64,000 nucleotides of DNA, taken from the NCBI RefSeq assembly GCF_000718025.1, contig NZ_JODS01000008.1, positions 1 through 64,000 of the forward strand, written 5' to 3'. This DNA is from Kitasatospora purpeofusca (GTDB lineage: Bacteria > Actinomycetota > Actinomycetes > Streptomycetales > Streptomycetaceae). Below the pieces are notes generated by a model that was not told where the DNA came from, searched no databases, and saw nothing but the letters and a program-made list of their open reading frames with translations. Position numbers and translations under genes: made by a program. The first letter of the stretch is position 1. The number at the start of each line of letters is the position of its first letter. Below are positions 56,935-64,000 of the stretch, piece after piece.

Positions 56935-57489
56935 ATGGTGACGCGCATCACCCTGGTCGAGGGTGACATCACGGCGCAGCAGGTGGACGTGGTGGTGAAC
57001 GCCGCCAATTCCTCACTGTTGGGCGGTGGTGGGGTGGACGGTGCGATCCACCGCCGGGGCGGACCGCGGATTCTGGCGGAGTGCCGCGAGCTGCGGGCCT
57101 CACAGTACGGGCGGGGGCTGGCCACCGGGCGGGCGGTGGCGACCACGGCCGGTGACCTCCCGGCCCGCTGGGTGGTGCACACCGTGGGGCCGGTCCATCT
57201 GGCGGACGAGTACGAGGAGCGAGCGGAGCTGTTGGCCTCCTGCTACCGCGAGTCGCTCCGGGTGGCGGCGGAGCTGGGCGCGCGCACGGTGGCCTTCCCG
57301 GCGGTGTCGGCCGGGATCTTCGGGTGGCCGCCGGCGGATGCGGCCAGGATCGCGCTCGGGACCGTCGCGGCGGTGGTGGCGGAGCGCGACGACGGGCCGG
57401 AGGAGGTGCGGTTCGTGCTGTTCGGGGCGGAGATGTACGAGGTCTTCGCCGGCGTCGGACAGGAGCTGGGGCTGACGGGGCAGGAGTGA
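56935..57489 (+). CDS. Macrodomain protein (O-acetyl-ADP-ribose deacetylase type)
   Basis: A 184-residue macrodomain of the YmdB/MacroD class: ITLVEGDITAQQVDVVVNAA, NSSLLGGGGVDGAIHRRGG, VHTVGP, and FPAVSAGIFGWPPADAARIA. It hydrolyses O-acetyl-ADP-ribose and can remove mono-ADP-ribose from proteins. NAANSSLLGGGGVDGAIH is the catalytic/ligand loop, complete here. ATG at 56935 with GAGGGG upstream. It is the second, different macrodomain protein in the window. Confidence 0.92.
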   Translation: MVTRITLVEGDITAQQVDVVVNAANSSLLGGGGVDGAIHRRGGPRILAECRELRASQYGRGLATGRAVATTAGDLPARWVVHTVGPVHLADEYEERAELLASCYRESLRVAAELGARTVAFPAVSAGIFGWPPADAARIALGTVAAVVAERDDGPEEVRFVLFGAEMYEVFAGVGQELGLTGQE

Positions 57490-57669
57490 GGTGCCGATCG
57501 GGTGCCCCCATGGTGGCGTGACGGGGCGTCAACACGCCAGAGATATTCGATAACTCGTTCGAGTGAATCCGTGGACTCGCTCGCGGGCGCCCGTGAGCCG
57601 CTGGTCGGGGGTGCGGGGCCGGGAGGGGCGCCGGCGGCCACGGTGCCAGGCCGGCCACCGCCAGGGTGG

Positions 57670-58503
57670 CTACGGCGCCAGGGCCGTCCAGGGCAGGGTG
57701 ACCTCGCCCTGCCGCCACCGGCCGCGCGCGTCCACCAGCGGCCAGGCCCCGGCCAGCGCGGTGCAGGCGGCCACCCAGCGCTGCCGGGCCCCGAACGCCC
57801 CGTAGGGCGCGGCCGCGGCCCAGGCGCGGTCGAAGTCACGGAGGAACGCGTGCACCGGCCGGCCCGGCACGTTGTGGTGGATCAGCGCCTTCGGCAGCCG
57901 TTCGGCCAGGTCGGACGGCCGGTCGAGGCCGCCCAGCCGGGCCGCGAAGGTGACCGTCCTGGGCCCCTCCGGGCCGAGCGCCACCCAGACGTGCCGGCGG
58001 CCGATCTCGTCGCAGGTGCCCTCGACCAGCAGCCCGTCCGGCGCCAGCCGGGCGCACAGCCGCTCCCAGACCGAGGCCACCTGGGACTCGTCGTACTGGC
58101 GCAGCACATTGGCGGCCCGGATCAGCTGGGCCGACCCGCCGCCGTCCAGCGGGACCTCGAAGCCGCCGCGCCGGAAGGTCAGCAGCGGCGGCACCGCGTA
58201 GGGCAGCGCCGCGGCGACCCGGGCCGGTTCGATCTCGATCCCGACCACCCGGACGTCCGGCCGTACCGTCCGCAGCCGCCCGGACAGCTCGACCGCCGTC
58301 CACGGGGCGGCGCCGTACCCGAGGTCGACGGCGGTCGGCGGGCGGTCGGCGGACCGCAGCGCGGGCCCGAGCGTGTGGGCGATCCAGCGGTCCATCCGCC
58401 GCAGCCGGTTGGTGTTGGTGGTGCCGCGGGTCACGGTGCCCACCGGCCGCCGGGCCGGTCCGCGGGCGGGCGCGGTCGCGGAATCGAAGGAGGAGGCGGC
58501 CAT
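57670..58503 (-). CDS. Class I SAM-dependent methyltransferase-like protein
   Basis: A 277-residue protein with a Rossmann methyltransferase core: AVDLGYGAAPWTAVEL (motif I), VVGIEIEPARVAAALPY, RAANVLRQYDESQV, LAPDGLLVEGTCDEIGRR. The family is conserved in actinobacteria upstream of mshA; no substrate is known and motif I has Tyr where many enzymes have Cys or Ser. ATG at 58501-58503. The gene is divergent from mshA with a 378-base gap. Confidence 0.82.
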   Translation of the reverse strand: MAASSFDSATAPARGPARRPVGTVTRGTTNTNRLRRMDRWIAHTLGPALRSADRPPTAVDLGYGAAPWTAVELSGRLRTVRPDVRVVGIEIEPARVAAALPYAVPPLLTFRRGGFEVPLDGGGSAQLIRAANVLRQYDESQVASVWERLCARLAPDGLLVEGTCDEIGRRHVWVALGPEGPRTVTFAARLGGLDRPSDLAERLPKALIHHNVPGRPVHAFLRDFDRAWAAAAPYGAFGARQRWVAACTALAGAWPLVDARGRWRQGEVTLPWTALAP

Positions 58504-58881
58504 GTCCCTCAGGGTACGGGCCCGGCCGGGACCGGACGGCGGGCCCGTCCCGGGGCGGGCCCCGGGCGCCCCGGGAAAGGCCCCGCGGCACCCCGCGACC
58601 GGGCCCGGACCGGGCACGCGGGCACCGGCGCCCGGCCACGCGGGCGCCACGCGGGCCATCTCGTCCGGCGACCCGGGAATGCGGGTCACCGATCGCGTGG
58701 TTGGCAGACTGGTGGTGATGTGTGCCCGGACGGGGCGGCAGGCCGACGCGCGCCCCGGCGGGCGTCCCGGCCGGGCGGCGCGGGCGGCGGCGCACACACC
58801 CGACCAGCAGGAAACAGGCAGCAGGAACAGGCAGCAGGCAAGGGCTGCGAGGCGGGCAGCACACGAGGAGGCTTCAGCCAG
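58504..58881. other. Divergent region of methyltransferase and mshA
   Basis: No gene is supported. The region contains a sigma-R type promoter (58676-58702) and a repeated GGGCGCC/CCCGGG-rich segment. The mshA leader would be about 170 bases long. Confidence 0.45.
58676..58702 (+). promoter_or_regulatory. Sigma-R type promoter of mshA
   Basis: GGAAT (58676-58680), 19-base spacer, then GTT (58700-58702): the GGAAT-N18/19-GTT consensus of the thiol-stress sigma factor SigR. SigR control of mshA is documented in S. coelicolor, as I recall, and mycothiol in turn supports the RsrA redox switch. Not tested here. Confidence 0.75.
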
Positions 58882-60276
58882 GTGATCCAGCACCCCGTCC
58901 GTTCGGTACGCCGTGCCCAGCCGGCCACGCCCGCGCGCGGGCGGCTCCAGTCGCTCGTCCAGGCCGGCCGGCGCCGCCCGCGCCGGATAGCCATGCTCAG
59001 TGTCCACACCTCCCCGCTGCACCAGCCGGGCACGGGCGACGCGGGCGGCATGAACGTCTACATCGTGGAGCTGGCCAAGCGCCTGGCCGCGCTCAACATC
59101 GAGGTCGAGGTCTTCACCCGGTCGATCTGCTCGGACGACGAGCCCACCGTGGAGCTGGCCCCGGGCGTGCTGGTGCGGCACGTCACGGCCGGTCCGTACG
59201 AGGGCCTGGTCAAGGAGGACCTGCCGGCCCAGCTGTGCGCCTTCACCCACGGGGTGCTGCGCACCGAGGCCGGCCACCGGCCCGGGCACTACGACCTGGT
59301 CCACTCGCACTACTGGCTCTCCGGCCAGGTCGGCTGGCTGGCCGCGCAGCGCTGGGGCGTGCCGCTGGTGCACACCATGCACACCATGGCGAAGGTGAAG
59401 AACGCGGCGCTGGCCGAGGGCGACACCCCCGAGCCGACGGCCCGGGTGATCGGCGAGACCCAGGTGGTGGAGGCGGCCGACCGGCTGATCGCCAACACCA
59501 CCGAGGAGGCCGCCGAGCTGGCCCGCTTCTACGCGGCCCGCCCCGAGCAGCTGGCCGTGGTCCACCCGGGGGTCAACCTGGACGTCTTCCGCCCCGGCGG
59601 GGCGGGCGCCCCGGGCACGGCGGAGGCCCGCCGTGCCGCCCGGGCCCGGCTGGGACTGCCCGCCGACGCGGCGGTGCTGCTCTTCGCCGGCCGGATCCAG
59701 CCGCTGAAGGCCCCGGACGTGCTGCTGCGCGCGGTCGCGGTGCTGCTGGAGCGGCGTCCGGAGCTGCGCGAGCGGCTGGTGGTGCCGGTGGTCGGCGGTC
59801 CGTCCGGCACCGGCCTGGCCCGTCCGGAGAGCCTGCACAAGCTGGCCGCCCAGCTGGGTATCGGCGACGTGGTGCGCTTCCACCCGCCGGTCGGCCAGGC
59901 GATGCTCGCCGAGTGGTACCGGGCCGCGACCGCGCTGGTGATGCCCTCCTACAGCGAGTCCTTCGGCCTGGTCGCGCTGGAGGCGCAGGCCTGCGGCACA
60001 CCGGTGGTCGCGGCCGCGGTGGGCGGCCTGCCGGTCGCCGTCCGGGACGGCGTGACGGGCACCCTGGTGCACGGCCACGACCCGGCGGACTGGTCGCGGG
60101 CGCTGGAGCCGTACGTCGTCGATCCGGAGCTGGTGGGCCGGCGGGGCGCCGCGGCGGCGCGGCACGCGGCCGGCTTCGGCTGGGACACCGCGGCCGCGAC
60201 CACCGCCGAGGTGTACGCCGGCACCCTGGCCCGCCCGGCCGGCCGGCTGACCGGGGCCCGTCGGCTGCTCGCCTGA
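58882..60276 (+). CDS. mshA: D-inositol-3-phosphate glycosyltransferase (mycothiol synthesis step 1)
   Basis: A 464-residue GT4 enzyme closely matching MshA: RRIAMLSVHTSPLHQPGTGD, GGMNVYIVELAKRLA, HSHYWLSGQVGWLAA, VHTMHTMAKVKNAALAEGD, and the nucleotide-sugar site EGFGLVALEAQACGTPVV-like SFGLVALEAQACGTPVVA. It joins GlcNAc from UDP-GlcNAc to 1L-myo-inositol-1-phosphate, the first step to mycothiol. The GTG at 58882 follows GAGGAGG by 10 bases; the 36 residues before AMLSV are basic, as in S. coelicolor. A SigR-type promoter precedes it. It uses the same amino-sugar pool as peptidoglycan. Confidence 0.95.
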   Translation: MIQHPVRSVRRAQPATPARGRLQSLVQAGRRRPRRIAMLSVHTSPLHQPGTGDAGGMNVYIVELAKRLAALNIEVEVFTRSICSDDEPTVELAPGVLVRHVTAGPYEGLVKEDLPAQLCAFTHGVLRTEAGHRPGHYDLVHSHYWLSGQVGWLAAQRWGVPLVHTMHTMAKVKNAALAEGDTPEPTARVIGETQVVEAADRLIANTTEEAAELARFYAARPEQLAVVHPGVNLDVFRPGGAGAPGTAEARRAARARLGLPADAAVLLFAGRIQPLKAPDVLLRAVAVLLERRPELRERLVVPVVGGPSGTGLARPESLHKLAAQLGIGDVVRFHPPVGQAMLAEWYRAATALVMPSYSESFGLVALEAQACGTPVVAAAVGGLPVAVRDGVTGTLVHGHDPADWSRALEPYVVDPELVGRRGAAAARHAAGFGWDTAAATTAEVYAGTLARPAGRLTGARRLLA

Positions 60277-60288
60277 GCGGAGCAGTGG

Positions 60289-60313
60289 CGCCGGTCGCGG
60301 GCGGCGACCGGCG
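60289..60313 (+). terminator. Hairpin after mshA
   Basis: CGCCGGTCGC (60289-60298) pairs with GCGACCGGCG (60304-60313), 5-base loop, 12 bases after the stop. No U-tract. Confidence 0.7.
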
Positions 60314-60385
60314 GGCCGCCCGCCGCCGGACCCGGCCCGACCCGCGCTGCTGCGCGCGGCCGTACTCCCGAGTAACGTCAGCCCC

Positions 60386-60925
60386 ATGGCATTCCGCACC
60401 AAGGACGAGGCCCTGACCCTCCTGCGCACCGCCCTGGACGGGGCGGGGGTGGCCTGGGAGCCGGCCGCCGCCGACCCGTACACCCTGGTGGCGACCCTCC
60501 CGGGCACCCGGAAGCTGAGCACCACGTGTGCGCTGCGGATCGGTGACCACACCCTCTCCGTCAACGCCTTCGTGGTCCGGCGCCCGGACGAGAACCACGA
60601 GGCCGTCTACCGCTGGCTGCTGGAGCGCAACACCCGCATGTACGGCGTGGCGTACGCGGTCGACCGGCTCGGGGACGTCTACCTCGCGGGCCGGCTGCCG
60701 CTGGAGGCGCTGACCCCGGACACCGTGGACCGGCTGCTGGGCACGGTGCTGGAGAGCGCCGACGAGCCGTTCAACACCCTGCTGGAGCTGGGTTTCGCCA
60801 CCGCGATCCGGCGGGAGTGGGAGTGGCGCACCAAGCGCGGGGAGTCGACCCGCAACCTGGCGGCCTTCGCCCACCTGGCCGGTCCGGTCCCGGACCCCGC
60901 CGCGGCGGCGCCCGCCGCCGAGTAG
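60386..60925 (+). CDS. YbjN domain protein
   Basis: A 179-residue protein with the YbjN fold related to type III secretion chaperones: VAWEPAAADPYTLVATLPGT, LSVNAFVVRRPDENHEAVYR, WLLERNTRMYGVAYAVDRLG, GRLPLEALTPDTVDRLLG. It lies directly after mshA in Streptomyces and mycobacteria (same strand, 109-base gap) and is presumably linked to its use, but no biochemical role is known. ATG at 60386. Confidence 0.9.
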   Translation: MAFRTKDEALTLLRTALDGAGVAWEPAAADPYTLVATLPGTRKLSTTCALRIGDHTLSVNAFVVRRPDENHEAVYRWLLERNTRMYGVAYAVDRLGDVYLAGRLPLEALTPDTVDRLLGTVLESADEPFNTLLELGFATAIRREWEWRTKRGESTRNLAAFAHLAGPVPDPAAAAPAAE

Positions 60926-60935
60926 CGGGCCGACG

Positions 60936-60965
60936 ACGGCCGGGCCGGAGAGTCGGCCCGGCCGT
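60936..60965. terminator. Terminator between YbjN and MFS genes
   Basis: ACGGCCGGGCC (60936-60946) pairs with GGCCCGGCCGT (60955-60965), 8-base loop, between convergent genes. Confidence 0.78.
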
Positions 60966-60971
60966 GCGGGC

Positions 60972-62312
60972 TCAGCCGCCCGTCGCGGCCCGCTCCGGCT
61001 CGGCGGTCTCCGCCGGGACCACCCGCACCGTTCCCGGTCCCGTCCCCACCGTTCCCTTTCCCGTCCCCACCACGTCCGACTTCGCCAGCGCCGCCCCCGG
61101 CCGCCGGCCGAGCAGGACGTAGCCGCCCGCGGCGACCGTGCCGAGCACCGCGCACGCCCCCCACATCACCCCGCTGCCGGCCCGCTCCAGCAGCACCCCG
61201 CCGGCGGCCGGCCCGAGGAACGAGGCGAGCGACCAGGAGAGCGAGTACACGCCCTGGTAGCGCCCCCGCGCCTCGGCCGGCGACAGCTCGGCGACCAGGC
61301 CCATCATGGTCGGCGCGTTCAGGATCTCGCCGAGCGTCCAGACCGCGACGGTGAAGGCGTAGAACCAGGCCGAGGAGCCGGCCAGCGCGGTCAGCCCGAA
61401 GCCCCAGCCGATGAACAGCGCGCTGGCGACGAGCAGCGCCGTCCGGTCCCGGCCCTCCATCCACCGGGTGACCGGGATCTGGAGCACCACGATGAGCAGG
61501 CCGTTGAGGCCGATCACCAGGCCGTACTGGGTGGCGGTGATGCCGGACCGGCCCATGTCCACGGCCAGCGTGGTGGAGCCCTGCTGGGCGACCAGGGCGA
61601 GCAGCAGGTTGAGCACCACCACCGCCATGAAGCGGGCGTCCCGGAAGACCGCGGCCAGGCCGATCGTCGGCCGCGCCTTCGGGCCGTCCGCGGTCACGGC
61701 GGGCGTGTCGGGCCTGGTCTCGGGGATGCGGACGAAGATGACCACCGCGCAGACCACCGTGGACAGCGCGTCCAGCAGGAAGAGCGTGAGGTAGCCGTGG
61801 GTGGCGATCAGGCCGGCCGCCGCCGCGGAGAGGCCGAAGCCGATGTTGATCGCCCAGTAGTTCAGTGCGAAGGCGCGGACCCGGTCCTCGGCGGGCACGA
61901 TGTCCGCGATGATCGCCGAGGTGGCGGGCCGGGTCGCGTTGTTGCAGAAGCCGACCAGGAAGGCGACCACCGCGATGGCCACCTGGCCGTCGGTGAAGCC
62001 GAGCACCGCGGTGAACAGCGCGGTACCGAGCTGCGCGGCGACCAGCGTCGGCCGCCGTCCGATCCGGTCGCTCAGCACCCCGGCGACGAGCGAGGCGACC
62101 GCCGAGCCCAGGCCGAACAGCGAGGCGACCAGCCCCGCGTAGGAGGCCGAGTAGCCCCGCTCGGTGGTCAAGTAGAGTGCGAGGAACGTGACCACGAACG
62201 CGCCCAGCTTGTTGATCAGGGTGCTGGTCCAGAGCCACCAGAACTGCCGCGGCAGTCCGCTCATGGCTTCGGTGAGGGCTCCGACCACGCGGGCCGGGAC
62301 GAAAACGGGCAT
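60972..62312 (-). CDS. MFS transporter
   Basis: A 446-residue 12-span MFS protein: WLWTSTLINKLGAFVVTFLA, GVLSDRIGRRPTLVAAQLG (motif A), NNATRPATSAIIADIVPAED, and a second half with GRDRTALLVASAL. It resembles the MdtH/YfcJ-like multidrug subgroup. ATG at 62310-62312; an upstream in-frame extension is Arg/Pro-rich and unlikely. In S. coelicolor an orthologous MFS gene occupies the same place between the YbjN and phosphoglycerate mutase genes. The substrate is unknown. Confidence 0.9.
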   Translation of the reverse strand: MPVFVPARVVGALTEAMSGLPRQFWWLWTSTLINKLGAFVVTFLALYLTTERGYSASYAGLVASLFGLGSAVASLVAGVLSDRIGRRPTLVAAQLGTALFTAVLGFTDGQVAIAVVAFLVGFCNNATRPATSAIIADIVPAEDRVRAFALNYWAINIGFGLSAAAAGLIATHGYLTLFLLDALSTVVCAVVIFVRIPETRPDTPAVTADGPKARPTIGLAAVFRDARFMAVVVLNLLLALVAQQGSTTLAVDMGRSGITATQYGLVIGLNGLLIVVLQIPVTRWMEGRDRTALLVASALFIGWGFGLTALAGSSAWFYAFTVAVWTLGEILNAPTMMGLVAELSPAEARGRYQGVYSLSWSLASFLGPAAGGVLLERAGSGVMWGACAVLGTVAAGGYVLLGRRPGAALAKSDVVGTGKGTVGTGPGTVRVVPAETAEPERAATGG

Positions 62313-62460
62313 GTGGGGGCTCCCGGGCAGGCGGCCGACCCCCGAGCACGCGGGCAGGACCGCTCGGCGGGAAGGTAAGTGTCACTGCTACGGGTCACAC
62401 CTTACTCATCAGGGGGTCCGCCCACCAGGGGTTTTATCGGGCTCCACTAAGCTGGGCGCC

Positions 62461-63219
62461 ATGGCTGACACGACGTACCGACTCATCCTGCTCCGCCACG
62501 GCGAGAGCGAGTGGAACCAGAAGAACCTGTTCACCGGTTGGGTCGACGTCGACCTCAACGAGAAGGGCGAGAAGGAGGCCGCGCGCGGCGGCGAGCTCCT
62601 CGCCGCCGAGGGCTACCTCCCGGACGTCCTGCACACCTCGCTGCTGCGCCGCGCGATCCGCACCTCGCAGATCGCCCTGGACAAGGCCGACCGCCACTGG
62701 ATCCCGGTCAACCGCAGCTGGCGCCTGAACGAGCGCCACTACGGTGCGCTCCAGGGCAAGGACAAGGCCCAGACCCTGGCGGAGTTCGGCGAGGAGCAGT
62801 TCCAGCTCTGGCGCCGCTCGTACGACACCCCGCCGCCGGTGCTGGCCGACGACTCCGAGTTCTCGCAGGCCGGCGACGCCCGTTACGCCGGGATCCCGAG
62901 CGAGCTGCGTCCGCGCACCGAGTGCCTCCAGGACGTCGTCGAGCGGATGCTGCCGTACTGGTACGACGCCATCGTCCCGGACCTCGCCGCGGGCCGGACG
63001 GTGCTGGTCACCGCCCACGGCAACAGCCTGCGCGCGCTGGTCAAGCACCTCGACGGCATCTCCGACGCCGACATCGCGGGCCTGAACATCCCGACCGGCA
63101 TCCCGCTGGTCTACGAGCTGGACGCCGACTTCAAGCCGACCGTCCCCGGCGGCCGCTACCTCGACCCGGACGCTGCCGCCGCCGCGATCGAGGCGGTCAA
63201 GAACCAGGGCAAGAAGTAA
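62461..63219 (+). CDS. gpmA: 2,3-bisphosphoglycerate-dependent phosphoglycerate mutase
   Basis: A 252-residue histidine-phosphatase-superfamily mutase: LLRHGESEWNQKNLFTGWVD (phospho-His H13), SLLRRAIRTSQIAL, RSWRLNERHYGALQGKDKAQ (acid/base Glu), and VTAHGNSLRALVKHLDG (second His). It interconverts 3- and 2-phosphoglycerate in glycolysis and gluconeogenesis, as a dimer or tetramer in the cytoplasm. ATG at 62461 has no strong ribosome site (GCTGGGCGCC); an AT-rich promoter region lies at 62400-62450. An intrinsic terminator follows. Confidence 0.96.
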   Translation: MADTTYRLILLRHGESEWNQKNLFTGWVDVDLNEKGEKEAARGGELLAAEGYLPDVLHTSLLRRAIRTSQIALDKADRHWIPVNRSWRLNERHYGALQGKDKAQTLAEFGEEQFQLWRRSYDTPPPVLADDSEFSQAGDARYAGIPSELRPRTECLQDVVERMLPYWYDAIVPDLAAGRTVLVTAHGNSLRALVKHLDGISDADIAGLNIPTGIPLVYELDADFKPTVPGGRYLDPDAAAAAIEAVKNQGKK

Positions 63220-63237
63220 CCCGGAACGGCCGTCGAG

Positions 63238-63272
63238 GGCCCCGCTCCCCGCTGTCGGGGGGCGGGGCCTTT
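63238..63272 (+). terminator. Terminator after gpmA
   Basis: GGCCCCGC-TCCCCG (63238-63251) pairs with CGGGGG-GCGGGGCC (63256-63269, one G-U), loop CTGT, then TTT (63270-63272). Confidence 0.87.
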
Positions 63273-63318
63273 CGCGTTCAACTTCCCTGTGGTGACGGGG
63301 AGTTCGAAGCTCCGCAAA

Positions 63319-63361
63319 AGTGGTTCAGACCATTGACGGCCCCGGTGGCGGCTCCTACCGT
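63319..63361 (+). promoter_or_regulatory. LPMO promoter with DasR-like site
   Basis: AGTGGTTCAGACCATT (63319-63334) matches about 12 of 16 dre positions and resembles the repeats of Streptomyces chitinase promoters. It overlaps TTGACG (63333-63338), which with TACCGT (63356-63361, 17-base spacing) makes a good SigA-type promoter. DasR bound here would block RNA polymerase. Confidence 0.65.
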
Positions 63362-63452
63362 GTGAGCACCGACCAGGCGCAGGCATGCCAAGCCCCCACG
63401 CGCGCGTGTCCGCGCTCGGCGGACTCTCCATCCACCCCCACGGAGGAGCACC

Positions 63453-64000
63453 ATGCGCACACGTCATGTCGTCGGAGCCGTGATCGCCGCCCTGTCGGTG
63501 CCGGTCGCGGTCGCCCTGCCGGCCCAGTCGCACGGCTACATCAGCACCCCGCCCAGCCGGGCCGCGCTGTGCGCGGCGGGCACCGTGAAGAACTGCGGCG
63601 CGATCCAGTGGGAGCCGCAGAGCGTCGAGGGGCCGAAGGGCTTCCCGGCCGCGGGCCCGGCCGACGGCGCGATCTGTGCCGGCGGCAACAGCCGGTTCGC
63701 CGAACTGGACGACCCGCGCGGCGGGGCCTGGCCGACCACCGCCGTCTCGGCGGGCCAACGGCTCACCTTCACCTGGAAGTTCACCGCCCGGCACGCCACC
63801 ACCGGCTTCAAGTACTACCTGACCAGGGCGGGCTACGACGCCACCCAGAAGGTCACCCGGGCCAACCTGGAGCCGACCCCGTTCCTGAACGTCCCCTACA
63901 ACGGCACGCAGGTGCCCAGCACCCTCAGCCACACCGCGACCCTGCCGAGCGGCCGGACCGGGCACCAGGTGGTCGTCGCGGTCTGGGAGATCGCGGACAC
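63453..64000 (+). CDS. AA10 lytic polysaccharide monooxygenase, chitin-binding (cut by window edge)
   Basis: The first 182 residues of a secreted LPMO. A signal peptide (RTRHVVGAVIAALSVPVAVA) is cleaved after PAQS to expose the N-terminal His (H27) of HGYISTPPSR, the first ligand of the copper histidine brace. NCGAIQWEPQSVEGPKGFP and GGAWPTTAVSAGQRLTFTWK are typical AA10 blocks; the second His should be in FTARHATTGFKYYLT. These enzymes oxidatively cleave crystalline chitin (some also cellulose). ATG at 63453 follows GGAGGAG. The frame runs off the window end, so any carbohydrate-binding module is not visible. GC and codon use are normal. Confidence 0.94.
   Translation, partial: MRTRHVVGAVIAALSVPVAVALPAQSHGYISTPPSRAALCAAGTVKNCGAIQWEPQSVEGPKGFPAAGPADGAICAGGNSRFAELDDPRGGAWPTTAVSAGQRLTFTWKFTARHATTGFKYYLTRAGYDATQKVTRANLEPTPFLNVPYNGTQVPSTLSHTATLPSGRTGHQVVVAVWEIAD

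Noticed and set aside
57553..57564. Palindrome ACTCGTTCGAGT after the macrodomain gene
   Set aside because: Short dyad without a clear promoter or target gene; may be chance.
57670..60564. Methyltransferase frame extended to 964 codons
   Set aside because: The extension is antisense to mshA; the methyltransferase starts at the ATG at 58503.
63278..63460. Small minus-strand frame before the LPMO gene
   Set aside because: Covers the promoter and leader of the LPMO gene, with no start signals or family features.

Overview
The window is very GC-rich (mostly above 70%), with strong third-position G/C bias, frequent GTG starts and genes densely packed on both strands. Gene content includes MshA (mycothiol), GroEL2 with a Gly/Met-rich tail, GpgS, a CysO-like sulfur carrier, DasR-type operators and a chitin-active LPMO. 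This points to a filamentous actinomycete of the Streptomyces/Kitasatospora group. The gene order nagA-nagK-sugar-binding protein ... otsB/otsA-gpgS-thrC-thiS-csp-groEL2, and separately XRE-HbhA-DUF2516 ... mshA-YbjN-MFS-gpmA, matches blocks I recall from the S. coelicolor core chromosome (around SCO4284-4296 and SCO4198-4209). This is therefore core chromosome, not a mobile island; I see no IS element, phage, CRISPR array, tRNA or rRNA.

Layout. 1-2.8 kb: GlcNAc catabolism (nagA partial, nagK) divergent from a sugar-binding lipoprotein, with DasR-like sites between. 2.9-7.1 kb: a cupin, a DUF3263 protein and a compatible-solute block (OtsB-like phosphatase convergent with a divergent OtsA-like glycosyltransferase in operon with GpgS). 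7.1-9.0 kb: an S-box SAM riboswitch followed by a threonine synthase paralogue and a CysO-like sulfur carrier, the most interesting unit here. 9.0-11.9 kb: cold shock protein and groEL2 under tandem CIRCE operators. 12.4-18.3 kb: a MacB/FtsX-type ABC exporter and a PadR-membrane protein operon sharing an operator motif. 18.4-26.9 kb: CutC, a HelD-like RNA polymerase motor, bacterial XPB helicase and its large WYL-bearing partner. 27-45 kb: membrane and envelope functions (PhoD, potassium channel, TatA, DedA, ThrE exporter, NlpC/P60 hydrolase), an MFS/TetR efflux pair, an acyl-CoA dehydrogenase and an orphan SMI1/KNR4-like protein. 45-51 kb: Eis-type and other acetyltransferases, TetR with paired operators, a macrodomain, an MFS/LysR pair. 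51-57.5 kb: YceI, a MerR regulator fused to a partial DNA sliding clamp, XRE/HbhA/DUF2516, a receiver-PP2C phosphatase and a second macrodomain. 57.6-64 kb: methyltransferase, mshA with a sigma-R type promoter, YbjN, MFS, gpmA, and a secreted LPMO with a DasR-like site that runs off the window.

How the genes work together. Both ends of the window concern chitin/GlcNAc use (LPMO attacks chitin; NagK and NagA process GlcNAc), and DasR-like sites occur at both ends and at the cutC start. Stress functions recur: compatible solutes, GroEL2, mycothiol, HelD-like RNA polymerase rescue and XPB repair. The riboswitch-thrC-cysO unit suggests a sulfur-carrier route to homocysteine rather than plain threonine synthesis; this is inference, but it makes sense of SAM control and of the gene pairing.
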